A DNA stretch of 64,000 bases from Nocardia bhagyanarayanae (GTDB lineage Bacteria; Actinomycetota; Actinomycetes; Mycobacteriales; Mycobacteriaceae). The number at the start of each line of letters is the position of its first letter. Within the stretch, counting starts at the first letter, position 1. Shown one piece after another: positions 43,965 through 52,474 of the stretch. The stretch covers positions 3,596,001 to 3,660,000 of the forward strand of contig NZ_VFPG01000001.1 of NCBI RefSeq assembly GCF_006716565.1, in the 5' to 3' direction. The notes beneath the pieces were generated by a model that was given only the letters and a program-made list of their open reading frames with translations, made no database searches and was not told where the DNA came from. The position numbers and the translations under genes are program-made.

Positions 43965-44836
43965 GCCTCACCCGCGCGAGCCGCGGGCGACTGCGCCAGG
44001 TAGCGAATCGCGTTATCCATGGGACCGAGCTGGGACGGATGGAAGCCCGGCCGCAAGTAGCGGGGGATCTCGGTGAAGAACGTGGTGAAGCGCGGCACCA
44101 CCCCGCGCGCCGAGGCGCTCAGCAGTTGCAGCGGCCAGTACCGTCCCTTGCTCGGTTCCGGATCCTTGCCGAACAAATAGCCGCCGGAGACGACGAACAA
44201 CGCGAGCAGCGACAGGCTGGCCACGACGCCGGTCCGCGCTTTGCGGAAATAGCCGCCGTCGACGTGCATGTACGCGTCGTAGACCACGCTGCGGTGCTCC
44301 ACCTCTTCCGCGCCGTGCCAGCGGATCAGATCCAGCATCGCCGGATGCATGTTCTTGGCCTCGAGCTTGTCGTTGGTCAGCAGCCATTCCCCGATGACGG
44401 CGGTGTAGTGCTCCATCCCCGCGAACAGGGCGAGCCGCTCGCACAGCCACTGGTGCTTGGCGCGCCCGGTGAGGCCGTGGTCGCCGAGCACCCGGTCGAC
44501 CAGCCAGGAGACGGTGTCGACCATCGGGGCGACGTCCAGTCCGATCGACTCCAGGTGCTTGCGCGCCTTCTCGTGCGAGCTGGCGTGCATGTTCTCCTGG
44601 CCGATGAACCCCTGCACCTCCTCGCGCAAGCGTTCGTCGTCGATGAGCGGCAGGGCCTCGGCCAGCGCCTGCGCCATGGCCCGCTCGCCCTCCGGCAGCA
44701 CCAGGTGCATGACGTTGATGATGTGGGTCGCCATCACCTCGCCGGGGATGTAGTGCATGGGGACCGAATCGAAATCGAACCGCACGTCGCGCGCGTGAAT
44801 CGCGTGTGCTTGGTCCTCGTACGCCGATGTGCTCAT
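43961..44836 (-). CDS. PF10118 'metal-dependent hydrolase', ferritin-like di-iron protein
   Basis: This 291-residue helical protein has metal-ligand patterns typical of a di-iron four-helix bundle: Glu in PEGERAMAQ, ExxH in GQENMHASSH, Glu in MEHYTAVIGE and ExxH in EEVEHRSVVYD. PF10118 is annotated as a hydrolase, but linkage to a 2Fe-2S reductase points to an oxygenase or desaturase. The C-terminal part has a hydrophobic helix (VVASLSLLALFVVSGGYLF) that may anchor it to the membrane. ATG 44836 has GAGGA upstream and is preferred to a start 36 bases earlier. It is the first gene of the operon. Confidence 0.85.
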   Translation of the reverse strand: MSTSAYEDQAHAIHARDVRFDFDSVPMHYIPGEVMATHIINVMHLVLPEGERAMAQALAEALPLIDDERLREEVQGFIGQENMHASSHEKARKHLESIGLDVAPMVDTVSWLVDRVLGDHGLTGRAKHQWLCERLALFAGMEHYTAVIGEWLLTNDKLEAKNMHPAMLDLIRWHGAEEVEHRSVVYDAYMHVDGGYFRKARTGVVASLSLLALFVVSGGYLFGKDPEPSKGRYWPLQLLSASARGVVPRFTTFFTEIPRYLRPGFHPSQLGPMDNAIRYLAQSPAARAGEA

Positions 44837-44885
44837 GTCGCCGTCCTCGCGTCTCACCGTTGAAACAGGCACCCCTCGACGGTAT

Positions 44886-44909
44886 TGTTGACATCACATG
44901 ATGTCAACA
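44886..44909. promoter_or_regulatory. 24-nt palindromic operator over the di-iron operon promoter
   Basis: Perfect 11-bp arms TGTTGACATCA (44886-44896) and TGATGTCAACA (44899-44909) flank CA. On the minus strand it contains a consensus TTGACA -35 box, 17 bases before TACCGT, 50 bases upstream of the di-iron gene. It is a probable repressor site. Confidence 0.75.
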
Positions 44910-44918
44910 CTGGGCCGG

Positions 44919-44934
44919 TATCGAAATCTCGATA
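44919..44934. promoter_or_regulatory. Second palindrome in the same divergent region
   Basis: TATCGA-AATC-TCGATA is a perfect 6-4-6 inverted repeat, 57 bases before the DJ-1 family gene start and 9 bases from the 24-nt palindrome. It may serve the rightward promoter. Confidence 0.4.
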
Positions 44935-44990
44935 TCTCCTATGCCGATTCCTATTGGTGAGTCCCGGCCGGTCGGGCCTACCGTCGCGGT

Positions 44991-45686
44991 ATGGCGAAGA
45001 TTCTTTTCGTAATGACCGGTGTCGACCACTGGACGTTGGCCGACGGCACCAAGCACCCGACCGGATACTGGGCCGAGGAGTTCGTCGTGCCCTTCGAGGC
45101 GCTGAAGGACGCGGGCCACGAGATCGTGGTGGCCACTCCGGGCGGCGTGGTGCCCACTGTGGACCAGGGCAGTCTCGCGCCCGAGGTCAACGGCGGCGAG
45201 GAGACCGCGGAACATCGTGCGCGGGTGGTGTCCACGACTCCCGAGCTCGCCGATCCGGTCGCGCTGGCGAACGTCGATCTCGCCGACTACGACGCCGTGT
45301 TCTATCCCGGCGGGCACGGGCCGATGGAAGACCTCGCCGTCGACCCAACCTCCGGCGCATTGCTCACCGCCGCACTGGATTCCGGCAAGCCGCTTGCCGT
45401 GGTGTGCCACGCGCCCGCCGCGCTGCTCGCCGCCACCAAGCCCGACGGAACCAACGCTTTCGCCGGTTACGCGCTGACCGGTTTCACCAATGCCGAAGAG
45501 ACACAAGCGGGTTTCGCCGACAAGGCGAAGTGGCTGCTCCAGGATCGCCTCGTGCAGATCGGCGCCGACTTCCGCGAAGCCGACCCCTGGTCACCGAACG
45601 TGGTCACCGACCGCACCCTGATCACCGGCCAGAACCCCGCCTCATCGGCGGGCGTCGCCCAGGAATTGCTGCGGCGACTGTCCTGA
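44991..45686 (+). CDS. DJ-1/PfpI family protein (type 1 GATase-like)
   Basis: This 231-residue protein has the nucleophile elbow VVCHAPAALL with C139, a conserved Glu early in the sequence (GYWAEEFVVPF) and PGGHGPMEDL, as in Hsp31/YajL-like glyoxalase III and deglycase-related proteins. No signal peptide is present. It is divergent from the di-iron operon. A role in detoxifying reactive carbonyls would fit a neighbouring ketone-forming pathway, but that is inference. Confidence 0.88.
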   Translation: MAKILFVMTGVDHWTLADGTKHPTGYWAEEFVVPFEALKDAGHEIVVATPGGVVPTVDQGSLAPEVNGGEETAEHRARVVSTTPELADPVALANVDLADYDAVFYPGGHGPMEDLAVDPTSGALLTAALDSGKPLAVVCHAPAALLAATKPDGTNAFAGYALTGFTNAEETQAGFADKAKWLLQDRLVQIGADFREADPWSPNVVTDRTLITGQNPASSAGVAQELLRRLS

Positions 45687-45731
45687 TTCATCGAACGCCG
45701 TCGCCGCGGCGGTAACCGGCCTGTTTTCGTG

Positions 45732-45760
45732 TTGTCGAGGTCGGAAGTCGTGGGTAGGGT
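45732..45760 (+). promoter_or_regulatory. Promoter candidate for terD
   Basis: TTGTCG (45732-45737) and TAGGGT (45755-45760) are spaced by 17 bases and lie 78 bases before the TerD start. Confidence 0.45.
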
Positions 45761-45838
45761 CGTGGTCGACACCAGGGGCGTTGTGCCCGAACGCGAGCCG
45801 CCGCCGATGCTCCGGCGCGGCAGGAGGGGAACCGGGTC

Positions 45839-46420
45839 ATGCATACGCTCCGGAAAGAAGACGGCGCCGCGGATCTCGCAGGCATCACCAAGCTGAGCGT
45901 CGGCGTGAGCTGGGACCCCTCGGCGGGTACCAGCGGCGGGGCGCTCGGCTGGGCGCGCCGCAAGCGCGGCGTCGATCTGGACCTGATCGCCATCCTCATG
46001 CAGGGCGCCGAGCCGGTCCGTTTCGCGGGTCTCGATTCGCTCGACCCGCTCGGCAACGGCGCGGTGCTGCACACCGGCGACGCGCAGACCGGTGCCGCTG
46101 CCGGCGACGACGAGACGGTGCACGTCACCTTCGCCGACGTCCCCGGCGGCATCGACGCCATCGTCTTCGTGGCGGCGGCCTTCAAGAAGGGCAGCTCCTT
46201 CGAGAAGGCGAACAACATCTCGTTCAAGATCTACGACGCTTCGGGCGGCAGCAGCCAGCAGGTCGCCGACATCTGGCCCTCCCTGCTCGGCGCCGACAAC
46301 GCCAACGCGGTGGCACGCGCCTTCCGCAACGGCAACGCCTGGCAGCTGGAAGTTCTCAACCGCAAGGGCAAGATCAAGCAGGGTGACAAGCAGGCCCTGC
46401 TTCGCTTCGCCATGCAGTAG
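45839..46420 (+). CDS. TerD family stress protein
   Basis: This 193-residue TerD-domain protein has SVGVSWDP, the calcium-site region LDLIAILM, LHTGDAQTG and GDDETVHVTF, and IVFVAAAFKKG. TerD proteins bind calcium and occur in tellurite/stress resistance systems and in actinobacterial development. No terB, terC or terF is adjacent, so this is a solitary member. GGAGG lies upstream of the ATG. Confidence 0.9.
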   Translation: MHTLRKEDGAADLAGITKLSVGVSWDPSAGTSGGALGWARRKRGVDLDLIAILMQGAEPVRFAGLDSLDPLGNGAVLHTGDAQTGAAAGDDETVHVTFADVPGGIDAIVFVAAAFKKGSSFEKANNISFKIYDASGGSSQQVADIWPSLLGADNANAVARAFRNGNAWQLEVLNRKGKIKQGDKQALLRFAMQ

Positions 46421-46450
46421 GACGCGTGCGCGACCACGCCTGACCGGCCG

Positions 46451-47047
46451 TCAGCGGTCCGTTTCCGGCTCGACGACAAGAGGTTTCAGCAGCTCACCGA
46501 GTTGATCGATGGCTCGGTCGATGTCGATCCGGTCGGGCGCCATCGCGCTCTGCACATGGATGCCGATGGCCGCGCCGACGAGGACGGTCGCGAGGCCGTC
46601 GGCGGTCATGGTCTCGGGGAGGCGGACGAAGCGCTCGATCCACCGCTTCGTCGACTGCCGTAGCCGTTCGTGCAGCGCCACGTACTTGTCGTGAATCGGG
46701 GACGCCGGATTCACCGCTTCGACGTACAGGGTGACGAACAGCAGCGACGTGCGCGCCATCGTGAATCGCTTGGCCTGCGCCACGAGGTCGTAGGCCTGCG
46801 GTGACTCCGCCGCGTCGGCGTCGTCGGACGCCTCGAGCAGCGCCTCCGAGGCTTGGTCGAGCACCGCGGCGAGCAAGCCCTCCTTGTTCCCGAAATGCCA
46901 CGGTATCGAGCCGCGGCTGATCCCGGACCGCTGCGCCACGTCGGCGAAAGTCGTTTGCTGGTAGCCCTTCTCGACGAACAGTGCGGAGGCGGCGTCGATC
47001 AGCATCCGCCTGCTCTCGCGGGTGGTCTCGGCGCGTCGATCGGCCAC
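46451..47047 (-). CDS. TetR family regulator
   Basis: This TetR protein has an N-terminal helix-turn-helix (RMLIDAASALFVEKGYQQTTFADVAQRSGISRGSIPWHF). GTG 47047 is preferred because GGAAGG lies 6 bases upstream; an in-frame ATG at 47068 has only a weak site and would add seven residues. It is divergent from an SDR gene by 190 bases and probably represses it. It could also bind the 24-nt palindrome 1.6 kb away, which lacks an adjacent regulator. Confidence 0.87.
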   Translation of the reverse strand: MADRRAETTRESRRMLIDAASALFVEKGYQQTTFADVAQRSGISRGSIPWHFGNKEGLLAAVLDQASEALLEASDDADAAESPQAYDLVAQAKRFTMARTSLLFVTLYVEAVNPASPIHDKYVALHERLRQSTKRWIERFVRLPETMTADGLATVLVGAAIGIHVQSAMAPDRIDIDRAIDQLGELLKPLVVEPETDR

Positions 47048-47236
47048 TGCAGTCCTTCCTGTCTCCATTTCCGGTGCGTCGAGCCTAAGCCATCGACCAT
47101 TGACTAACCACCGAGCACATTCTATGTTGGCTGACACAGAAGCGTGCCGGCCATGCGAAGGATGACCTACAGCGCCGATCTGCCAGGTGCGGCCCGTGTC
47201 CGGCACGCCGATCCGGTCGACAAGTGAGGTGAATCC

Positions 47237-47989
47237 GTGGATATCGCAGGTTCGGTCGTTCTCGTCACGGGTGGTGCGTCGGGGCTCGGGCTCGCCGTGG
47301 TGCGGCGGCTGACAGAGGCGGGCGCGACAGCGGTCGTGCTCGATACCCGGCCCGCCGAATCCGGAGCGCTCCAGGGCGATTCGGTGCACGAGGTCGTCGG
47401 TGACGTGTGCGAGGAGCGCGACGTAGCCGCTGCCTTGGACCGTGCCGCCGAGCTCGGTTCGCTACGGGCCGTGGTCAATTGCGCCGGAATCGATCGCACC
47501 GGATTGACGCTGGACGCTTCCGGTCCGCTCCCGCTGGAGCAGTTCACGCAGGTGGTACAGGTCAATTTGATCGGCGCTTTCAACGTGATTCGCCTCGCCG
47601 CCGAACGCATGGCGCGGCTCGAGCCCGTGGCGGGGGAGCGCGGTGTCATCGTCAACACGGGGTCGATCGCCGGATTCGACGCTCCGGCCGGGCTGGTGTC
47701 CTACGTGGCGTCCAAGGCGGGCCTGGCCGGAATGACCTTGGCGGTGGCGCGCGATCTCGCGGGCGTGCTGATTCGCGTCGTCACCGTCGCGCCCGGGATG
47801 TTCGATACGCCGATGTTCCGTCGGCTGCCCGAATTCGCGCAGCGAGCGTCGCTGGCGCGCGCTGTGCACCCGGCCCGCGTCGGCGGACCCGCGGAGTTCG
47901 CCGAGCTGGTGGCGCACGTGATGCACAACCCGATGCTCAACGGCGAGACGATCCGGGTCGACGCCGCGGCTCGGCTCGGCGGACCGTAA
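47237..47989 (+). CDS. Short-chain dehydrogenase, 3-hydroxyacyl-CoA dehydrogenase type
   Basis: This 250-residue SDR has TGGASGLG, VVNCAGI, Ser in VNTGSIAGFD and the YxxxK motif SYVASKAGLAG, with APGMFDTPMFRRLPE near the C-terminus. This combination is typical of the type II 3-hydroxyacyl-CoA dehydrogenase (HSD10-like) group of fatty-acid or branched-chain oxidation. The GTG start has AGGTGA upstream. It is divergent from the TetR gene. Confidence 0.87.
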   Translation: MDIAGSVVLVTGGASGLGLAVVRRLTEAGATAVVLDTRPAESGALQGDSVHEVVGDVCEERDVAAALDRAAELGSLRAVVNCAGIDRTGLTLDASGPLPLEQFTQVVQVNLIGAFNVIRLAAERMARLEPVAGERGVIVNTGSIAGFDAPAGLVSYVASKAGLAGMTLAVARDLAGVLIRVVTVAPGMFDTPMFRRLPEFAQRASLARAVHPARVGGPAEFAELVAHVMHNPMLNGETIRVDAAARLGGP

Positions 47990-48154
47990 GAACGCCGACC
48001 GGCCCCTTACCAGTGCGGCGGTGCTGGTGCGATAGCGAAAAGGCATGCTTCGCGGCGGAATTCGGCGGTGGGATTCGCCACAGAGTCGTCATGTCGATCT
48101 TCCGCGAAAGCGGGTATGCGACTGGCTGAGGAAAGCCGACTGAAGGAGGACGAC

Positions 48155-48301
48155 GTGGCCGTTCCGGCTTCGCACCCGCAGTATCGTGCCGACCGCCGAC
48201 ACCGTTCCGGCTCGACCGACGAAGCGGGTTCCATTCACCTGACCATCGCGGCATGGATTCTCGTGCTCTCCGTGCTGAGTTTCACCCTGGTCCTGCTGTG
48301 A
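48155..48301 (+). CDS. Small single-helix membrane protein (48 residues)
   Basis: A GTG at 48155 with a near-perfect AAGGAGG (48143-48149) 5 bases upstream opens a 48-residue frame. A basic N-terminus (HPQYRADRRHRSGS) is followed by one membrane helix (HLTIAAWILVLSVLSFTLVLL). I know no family for it. It lies 116 bases before the MscS gene and may be co-transcribed with it. The strong ribosome site and clean helix support translation. Confidence 0.55.
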   Translation: MAVPASHPQYRADRRHRSGSTDEAGSIHLTIAAWILVLSVLSFTLVLL

Positions 48302-48417
48302 GCGGACGCCCGAGTGGCGCACCGGAGCAGTGATCGAAGCGCCTTGGCCGGGGTGCGTTCGTCGAAACACGCGGCGGCGCACTCCGGCCGAGGTGCCGAC
48401 GAGAGGAGTTCGATCTC

Positions 48418-49518
48418 GTGGAAGACGTACTACGGCCGCTGATCGTGTTGCTCGGCACGGTCGCGATCACCGTGTCGACGGGACTGCTCGTCGATTGGCT
48501 GCTGCGCTACAGCGCGCGCCGTCGGCCCGGTACGCACCTGCCGATGCTGCTGCGCCGCGTGCAGCTTCCCCTGCAAGCGCTGCTCGGCGCGGTGGCACTG
48601 CACGCGACATATCCCTTGGCGGAGTTGGACTTACGCCAAGACGGGATGATCAGGAACATCCTTGCCGCGGCGGCCATCATGGCCGCGGCGTGGTTGGTCA
48701 TCCGGGTGGCCGACGCGGTCGCCGAGAACTTGCTGCGCCGTTATGCCGAGCACACCAGCGAGATTTCGCGGGTGCGCCAGTTGCGCACCCAGCTCGGACT
48801 GGTGCGCCGCATCATCACCTCGGTGCTGGTGGTGACGACCGCGGCGGTGGCGATCCTGCTGCTGTTCCCGAGCCTGCGCACGCTGGGCACCTCGCTGCTG
48901 GCGTCGGCGGGCGTCATCGGCATCATCGCGGGCGTCGCGGCGCAGTCGACGCTGAGCAATCTGATCGCCGGATTGCAGATCGCCTTCGGTGATTCGGTGA
49001 AGATCGGCGACACCGTTGTGGTGGAGGGGGAGTGGGGGACCGTCGAGGAAATCACCCTCGCCTTCCTCACCGTGCGGATCTGGGACGACCGCCGCCTGAC
49101 CATGCCGGTCTCCTACTTCAACAGCAAGCCGTACGAGAACTGGTCGCGCGGCGGCCCGCAGATCACCGGCACCGTGTTCCTGCACCTCGACCACAGCACT
49201 CCGGTGCCGTTGCTGCGCGAGCACCTGCACGACTACCTTCGCGACCGCCCGGACTGGGACGGCCGCAACTGGAACCTGCTCGTCACCGACAGCACGCCGA
49301 CCAATATCGTTGTGCGCGCGACGATGTCGGCCGCGGACGCCGACGACGCCTGGACCTTGCGCTGCGCCGTCCGCGAGGAACTGCTGAACTGGCTCGGCCG
49401 CCACCACCCCCACGCCCTCCCCAAGATCCCCACCGCCATCACCAACCAGGGCGAGCCGGATCGTGAGATGGCGTTGTCCACCAACGGCTCCGGCGCGGCG
49501 AACGATCTCTCGACATGA
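48418..49518 (+). CDS. MscS-type mechanosensitive ion channel
   Basis: This 366-residue protein has several N-terminal helices and the MscS pore helix and beta domain (SLLASAGVIGIIAGVAAQSTLSNL, then GDSVKIGDTVVVEGEWGTVEEITL and MPVSYFNSKPYENWS). Length and layout fit small MscS channels with four or five helices. It releases solutes under hypo-osmotic shock. The GTG start has GAGAGGAG upstream. Confidence 0.92.
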   Translation: MEDVLRPLIVLLGTVAITVSTGLLVDWLLRYSARRRPGTHLPMLLRRVQLPLQALLGAVALHATYPLAELDLRQDGMIRNILAAAAIMAAAWLVIRVADAVAENLLRRYAEHTSEISRVRQLRTQLGLVRRIITSVLVVTTAAVAILLLFPSLRTLGTSLLASAGVIGIIAGVAAQSTLSNLIAGLQIAFGDSVKIGDTVVVEGEWGTVEEITLAFLTVRIWDDRRLTMPVSYFNSKPYENWSRGGPQITGTVFLHLDHSTPVPLLREHLHDYLRDRPDWDGRNWNLLVTDSTPTNIVVRATMSAADADDAWTLRCAVREELLNWLGRHHPHALPKIPTAITNQGEPDREMALSTNGSGAANDLST

Positions 49519-49640
49519 CTTCTCCATGACGCCCCGGTTTTCCCGGTGCTGAAAGCCGATGGCCGTCTTGCCGGGGTCGGTGCTATCGTGACGCCGCGCG
49601 GCCATACCGACCGGTGCGGCCGATTTCTCTGGGGGGCAAT

Positions 49641-49946
49641 GTGTTCAATTGGTATGTAGGTCTGCTCGCGGTCAGCGGCGTCGTCATGATCGCCATGGCC
49701 ATGGCGGAGAACCGGCAGAGCAATGTCTCGCGCCTGATCAACGGCATTCTCGGGCCCCTCTACCTGGGCTATGCGCTCTACCTGGCTTTCCTCTTCGAGG
49801 GCGGCTCGTATCTCATCTTCTTCCAGGCGTTCATCGTGCCGGTGCTACTGGCGGTGGACTTCTTCCGAAACCGAACTCCTCGCCAGAAGCTGACCGCGAC
49901 TCAGAAGGCGTGGCGCGAGCATCAGCGTTCCGAACAGGGGCGGTAG
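49641..49946 (+). CDS. Small membrane protein, unknown
   Basis: The GTG at 49641, preceded by a G-run (GGGGGG), opens 101 residues with three hydrophobic segments (YVGLLAVSGVVMIAMAMA, GPLYLGYALYLAFLF, YLIFFQAFIVPVLLAV) and a basic tail (TPRQKLTATQKAWREHQRSE). A GTG at 49614 would add nine residues with no better site. A -10-like TATCGT lies at 49584. I do not recognise the family. Confidence 0.6.
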   Translation: MFNWYVGLLAVSGVVMIAMAMAENRQSNVSRLINGILGPLYLGYALYLAFLFEGGSYLIFFQAFIVPVLLAVDFFRNRTPRQKLTATQKAWREHQRSEQGR

Positions 49947-50008
49947 GACGAGTCCGCCCCGGATGCTTGCACGGCGGTGATGGTGGTGGCTGCCGACGGG
50001 CCTTGGGG

Positions 50009-51757
50009 CTACCGAGTGGTGGCTGCGCGGAGGAACTGGCCGGTCCGGCGGGTGCCGAGCGCTCGATCGGGTGTGCCCTCGCGGAAGACGGGCACGCCGC
50101 CGACGAACACCGCGGAGACTGTCTGGTCGTTGCGGTTCACCATGCGCGATAGATTGTCGAACGGGGCGACGGGGGACTCGTGATAGCCGTCGAGCGCATC
50201 GTCCAACCGAGCCGGATCCAGGACGACGACATCGGCTCGATCGCCCACCCGCAGGTGTCCGGCATCCAGGCCGTACCAGTCCGCGAGTTCACCGGTGAGC
50301 CGGTGTACCGCACGTTCCACGGACAGGAACGGGCGGCCCGCTTCCGCCGCGTCGCGCACTCGGCGGAGGAAGCGCAGGCCGTAGTTGTAGAAAGCCATGT
50401 TGCGCAGGTGCGCTCCCGCATCGGAGAAGCCCAGCTGTACGCCGGGGTCGGCGGCGAGCCGATCGAGGACTTCCGGCCGATGATTGGAAATCGTTGTGCG
50501 CCAGCGCACCTTGCCGCCGTACTCCACGACGAGGTCCAAGAACGCGTCCACGGGATGCACGCCGCCGCGCTCCACGCCCACCTCGCCGAAGGACTTGCCG
50601 ATCACCGTCGAGTCGGGGCATTCGACGATCACCGCGTCGAACAGGTCGCGGTGCCAGACGCGTGGACCGTATTTCTTGTCGTAGTCCTTGCGGAAGCGCC
50701 GCCGGTACTGCTCGTCGCGGAGCAGTTCCCGGCGCTTGTCCACCTGGTCGGCCAGATGCAACGCCTCGGCGCCGGACCCGAACTCCTCGAACACCACCAG
50801 GTCGATGCCGTCGGCGTAGACCTCGAAGGGCACCGGAAGGTGCTGCCAACGGAAGTCGCCGCCCAGCGCGTTCAGCACTCGCGCGATCAGCGGGAAGACG
50901 TGCACTACGCCGGGAATGGCCTTGATGTCGGCGGCCGACAGCAGGCTGACTTTCAACGGCTTGCGGAACAGGCCGAGGCTGGAGGCCGCCATCGTGACGA
51001 GGCTGTGCGGCCGTGCCACGTCGGGTCCACCCTGCAACGCCCGCCCGCGCCGCCGCAGGATGGCGTTGAGCCTGCGCCGTTCCCGGGTCGTCGCATAGGT
51101 GGAAGGCAGCGTGCGCGACCGGCACACTTCGCCGTCGAGCTTGTCGAACATCAGCTGCTGGGAGGACATTCCGACGAACCCCGCGTCCAGCGCCTCGGCC
51201 AGCTTCGCCTCCATCGCGGCCAGTTCGGCGGCGTCGGGTCGCACGTCTTTGCTGGTCGCGCGCTGCAAACCCAGCTCGGCGGCGCGGATGTCCGAGTGCC
51301 CGATGAACGCGGCGACATTCGGGCCCAACGGCAGTCGTTCCAGCGCCGCCGCGTATTCGTGCGCGGAGTTCCAGGTCTTGTGCTCGTCGACCGCCTTGAC
51401 GACGTGTTTGCGCGGAATCGCTTCGACCCTGGCGAACAGGTCACCCGCGTCGGAGGCGCCGACGTGCACGGTCGACAGCGAACACGAGCCGAGCAGCACC
51501 GTGGTGACGCCGTGCCGGACCGATTCGGGCAGTGCCGGATTCTGGAGCACTTCGACGTCGTAGTGGGTGTGGATGTCGATGATGCCGGGGATCACCCATT
51601 TCCCGGTGGCGTCCACGACATTCGGGCAGTCCGGGTCGTCGATCGGGTGGGCCGAGACGTTCGCGATCCGCCCGTCCCGGATGCCGAGGTGCCGGATCGC
51701 CGAGGGTGCGCCGGTCCCGTCGAACCAGCGGCCGTTGGCAATGATCGTGTCGTACAT
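50009..51757 (-). CDS. N-acyl-D-amino-acid deacylase family amidohydrolase
   Basis: This 582-residue amidohydrolase starts MYDTIIANGRWFDGTG. It has the metal motif DIHTH (His 63 and 65), the later GFSDAGAHLRNMAFY segment with the catalytic Asp, and GDRADVVVLDPARLDD in the C-terminal beta-sandwich. Family members hydrolyse N-acyl-D-amino acids or D-hydantoins; the substrate is unknown. The ATG at 51757 has AAGGTG 7 bases upstream. A palindrome lies 100 bases before it. Confidence 0.88.
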   Translation of the reverse strand: MYDTIIANGRWFDGTGAPSAIRHLGIRDGRIANVSAHPIDDPDCPNVVDATGKWVIPGIIDIHTHYDVEVLQNPALPESVRHGVTTVLLGSCSLSTVHVGASDAGDLFARVEAIPRKHVVKAVDEHKTWNSAHEYAAALERLPLGPNVAAFIGHSDIRAAELGLQRATSKDVRPDAAELAAMEAKLAEALDAGFVGMSSQQLMFDKLDGEVCRSRTLPSTYATTRERRRLNAILRRRGRALQGGPDVARPHSLVTMAASSLGLFRKPLKVSLLSAADIKAIPGVVHVFPLIARVLNALGGDFRWQHLPVPFEVYADGIDLVVFEEFGSGAEALHLADQVDKRRELLRDEQYRRRFRKDYDKKYGPRVWHRDLFDAVIVECPDSTVIGKSFGEVGVERGGVHPVDAFLDLVVEYGGKVRWRTTISNHRPEVLDRLAADPGVQLGFSDAGAHLRNMAFYNYGLRFLRRVRDAAEAGRPFLSVERAVHRLTGELADWYGLDAGHLRVGDRADVVVLDPARLDDALDGYHESPVAPFDNLSRMVNRNDQTVSAVFVGGVPVFREGTPDRALGTRRTGQFLRAATTR

Positions 51758-51856
51758 GGGATTACACCTTGTGCTGGGGGGCCGTCGTCGTCGGCGACCG
51801 GACCGTCCGATGCGTTGTCTGCGCCGGAGTGACGTAGGCAACACGCTAGCACTCGG

Positions 51857-51871
51857 TAGACAGTGCGTCTA
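51857..51871. promoter_or_regulatory. Palindrome upstream of the amidohydrolase
   Basis: TAGAC-AGTGC-GTCTA is a perfect 5-5-5 inverted repeat with the look of a TetR site. It lies 100 bases before the amidohydrolase. No regulator gene is adjacent. Confidence 0.4.
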
Positions 51872-51887
51872 GTGACTGACGCGATGT

Positions 51888-51989
51888 TTATCGAGTTCTT
51901 CGCCGGAACCACTCGATCGTGATCGGCAGGGCTTGCGCGCAGGCGGGATCGGCTGCGTTGTGGCCGATGTCGTCGGTGAAGGAAGAGAT
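51888..51989 (-). pseudogene. Possible relic of an alpha/beta hydrolase C-terminus
   Basis: On the minus strand a frame closed by a TAA at 51888 reads SSFTDDIGHNAADPACAQA and then LPITIEWFRRRTR. This looks like the catalytic-His region and C-terminal helix of an alpha/beta hydrolase. The frame opens after a stop at 51990, and no N-terminal part is found upstream, so at most a fragment remains. Confidence 0.3.
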
Positions 51990-52474
51990 TCAGGGCGCGG
52001 GTGAACACGACCCCGCCGAGTCGGCGCGGCGCCGTCACCTGCTTTCGGTCGACGCGTGAAGTGCGATCGGTGCGGCGCTCATCGCCGCACGAACGAAGGA
52101 CACCGCGGCATCGTGTGTGCGGCGGCCTCGGTTAGATCCCATGCCCAGACATGTGGGGGATTCGGGTCGGTTCGGGCGAAGTGTCCGCTAACGCGGCCGG
52201 GGGTGGAAAGTCCCCTTACGCATCGGCATTGGCGTCATCGGATAGCTCGGAACATGTCCTACCTGCATGGCTGGGGGTGTGCCGAGGGCGTGCGAAAGCA
52301 AGTCGCCGCAGAGGGAACGCAATATTGCGTTTTCTGTTGTGTTCTTGCATCTGTAAGAGCATGATCCAGCTAGCCTAGTTGCGAACAACCGATCCGATGA
52401 CCGGGATGACCGAATCGAGAGCCAATCATGTTGGTACATAGCGCGTTGGTGTCGGGTGAATCAGGGGTGTGGCG
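51990..52474. other. Long intergenic stretch, no supported gene
   Basis: Short open frames with no domain fill this region. Base composition falls toward its right end (around 52320-52440), where a promoter for the DUF4254 gene is likely, but no clear -35/-10 pair was found. No repeat, tRNA or mobile element was recognised. Confidence 0.5.

Noticed and set aside
45839..46420. Tellurite-resistance operon
   Set aside because: Only a single TerD gene is present; no terA, terB, terC or terZ neighbours.
52056..52364. A 102-codon Cys/His-containing plus-strand frame resembling a zinc finger at its start
   Set aside because: No ribosome site, no recognised family and a CxxC only by chance; the region looks intergenic.
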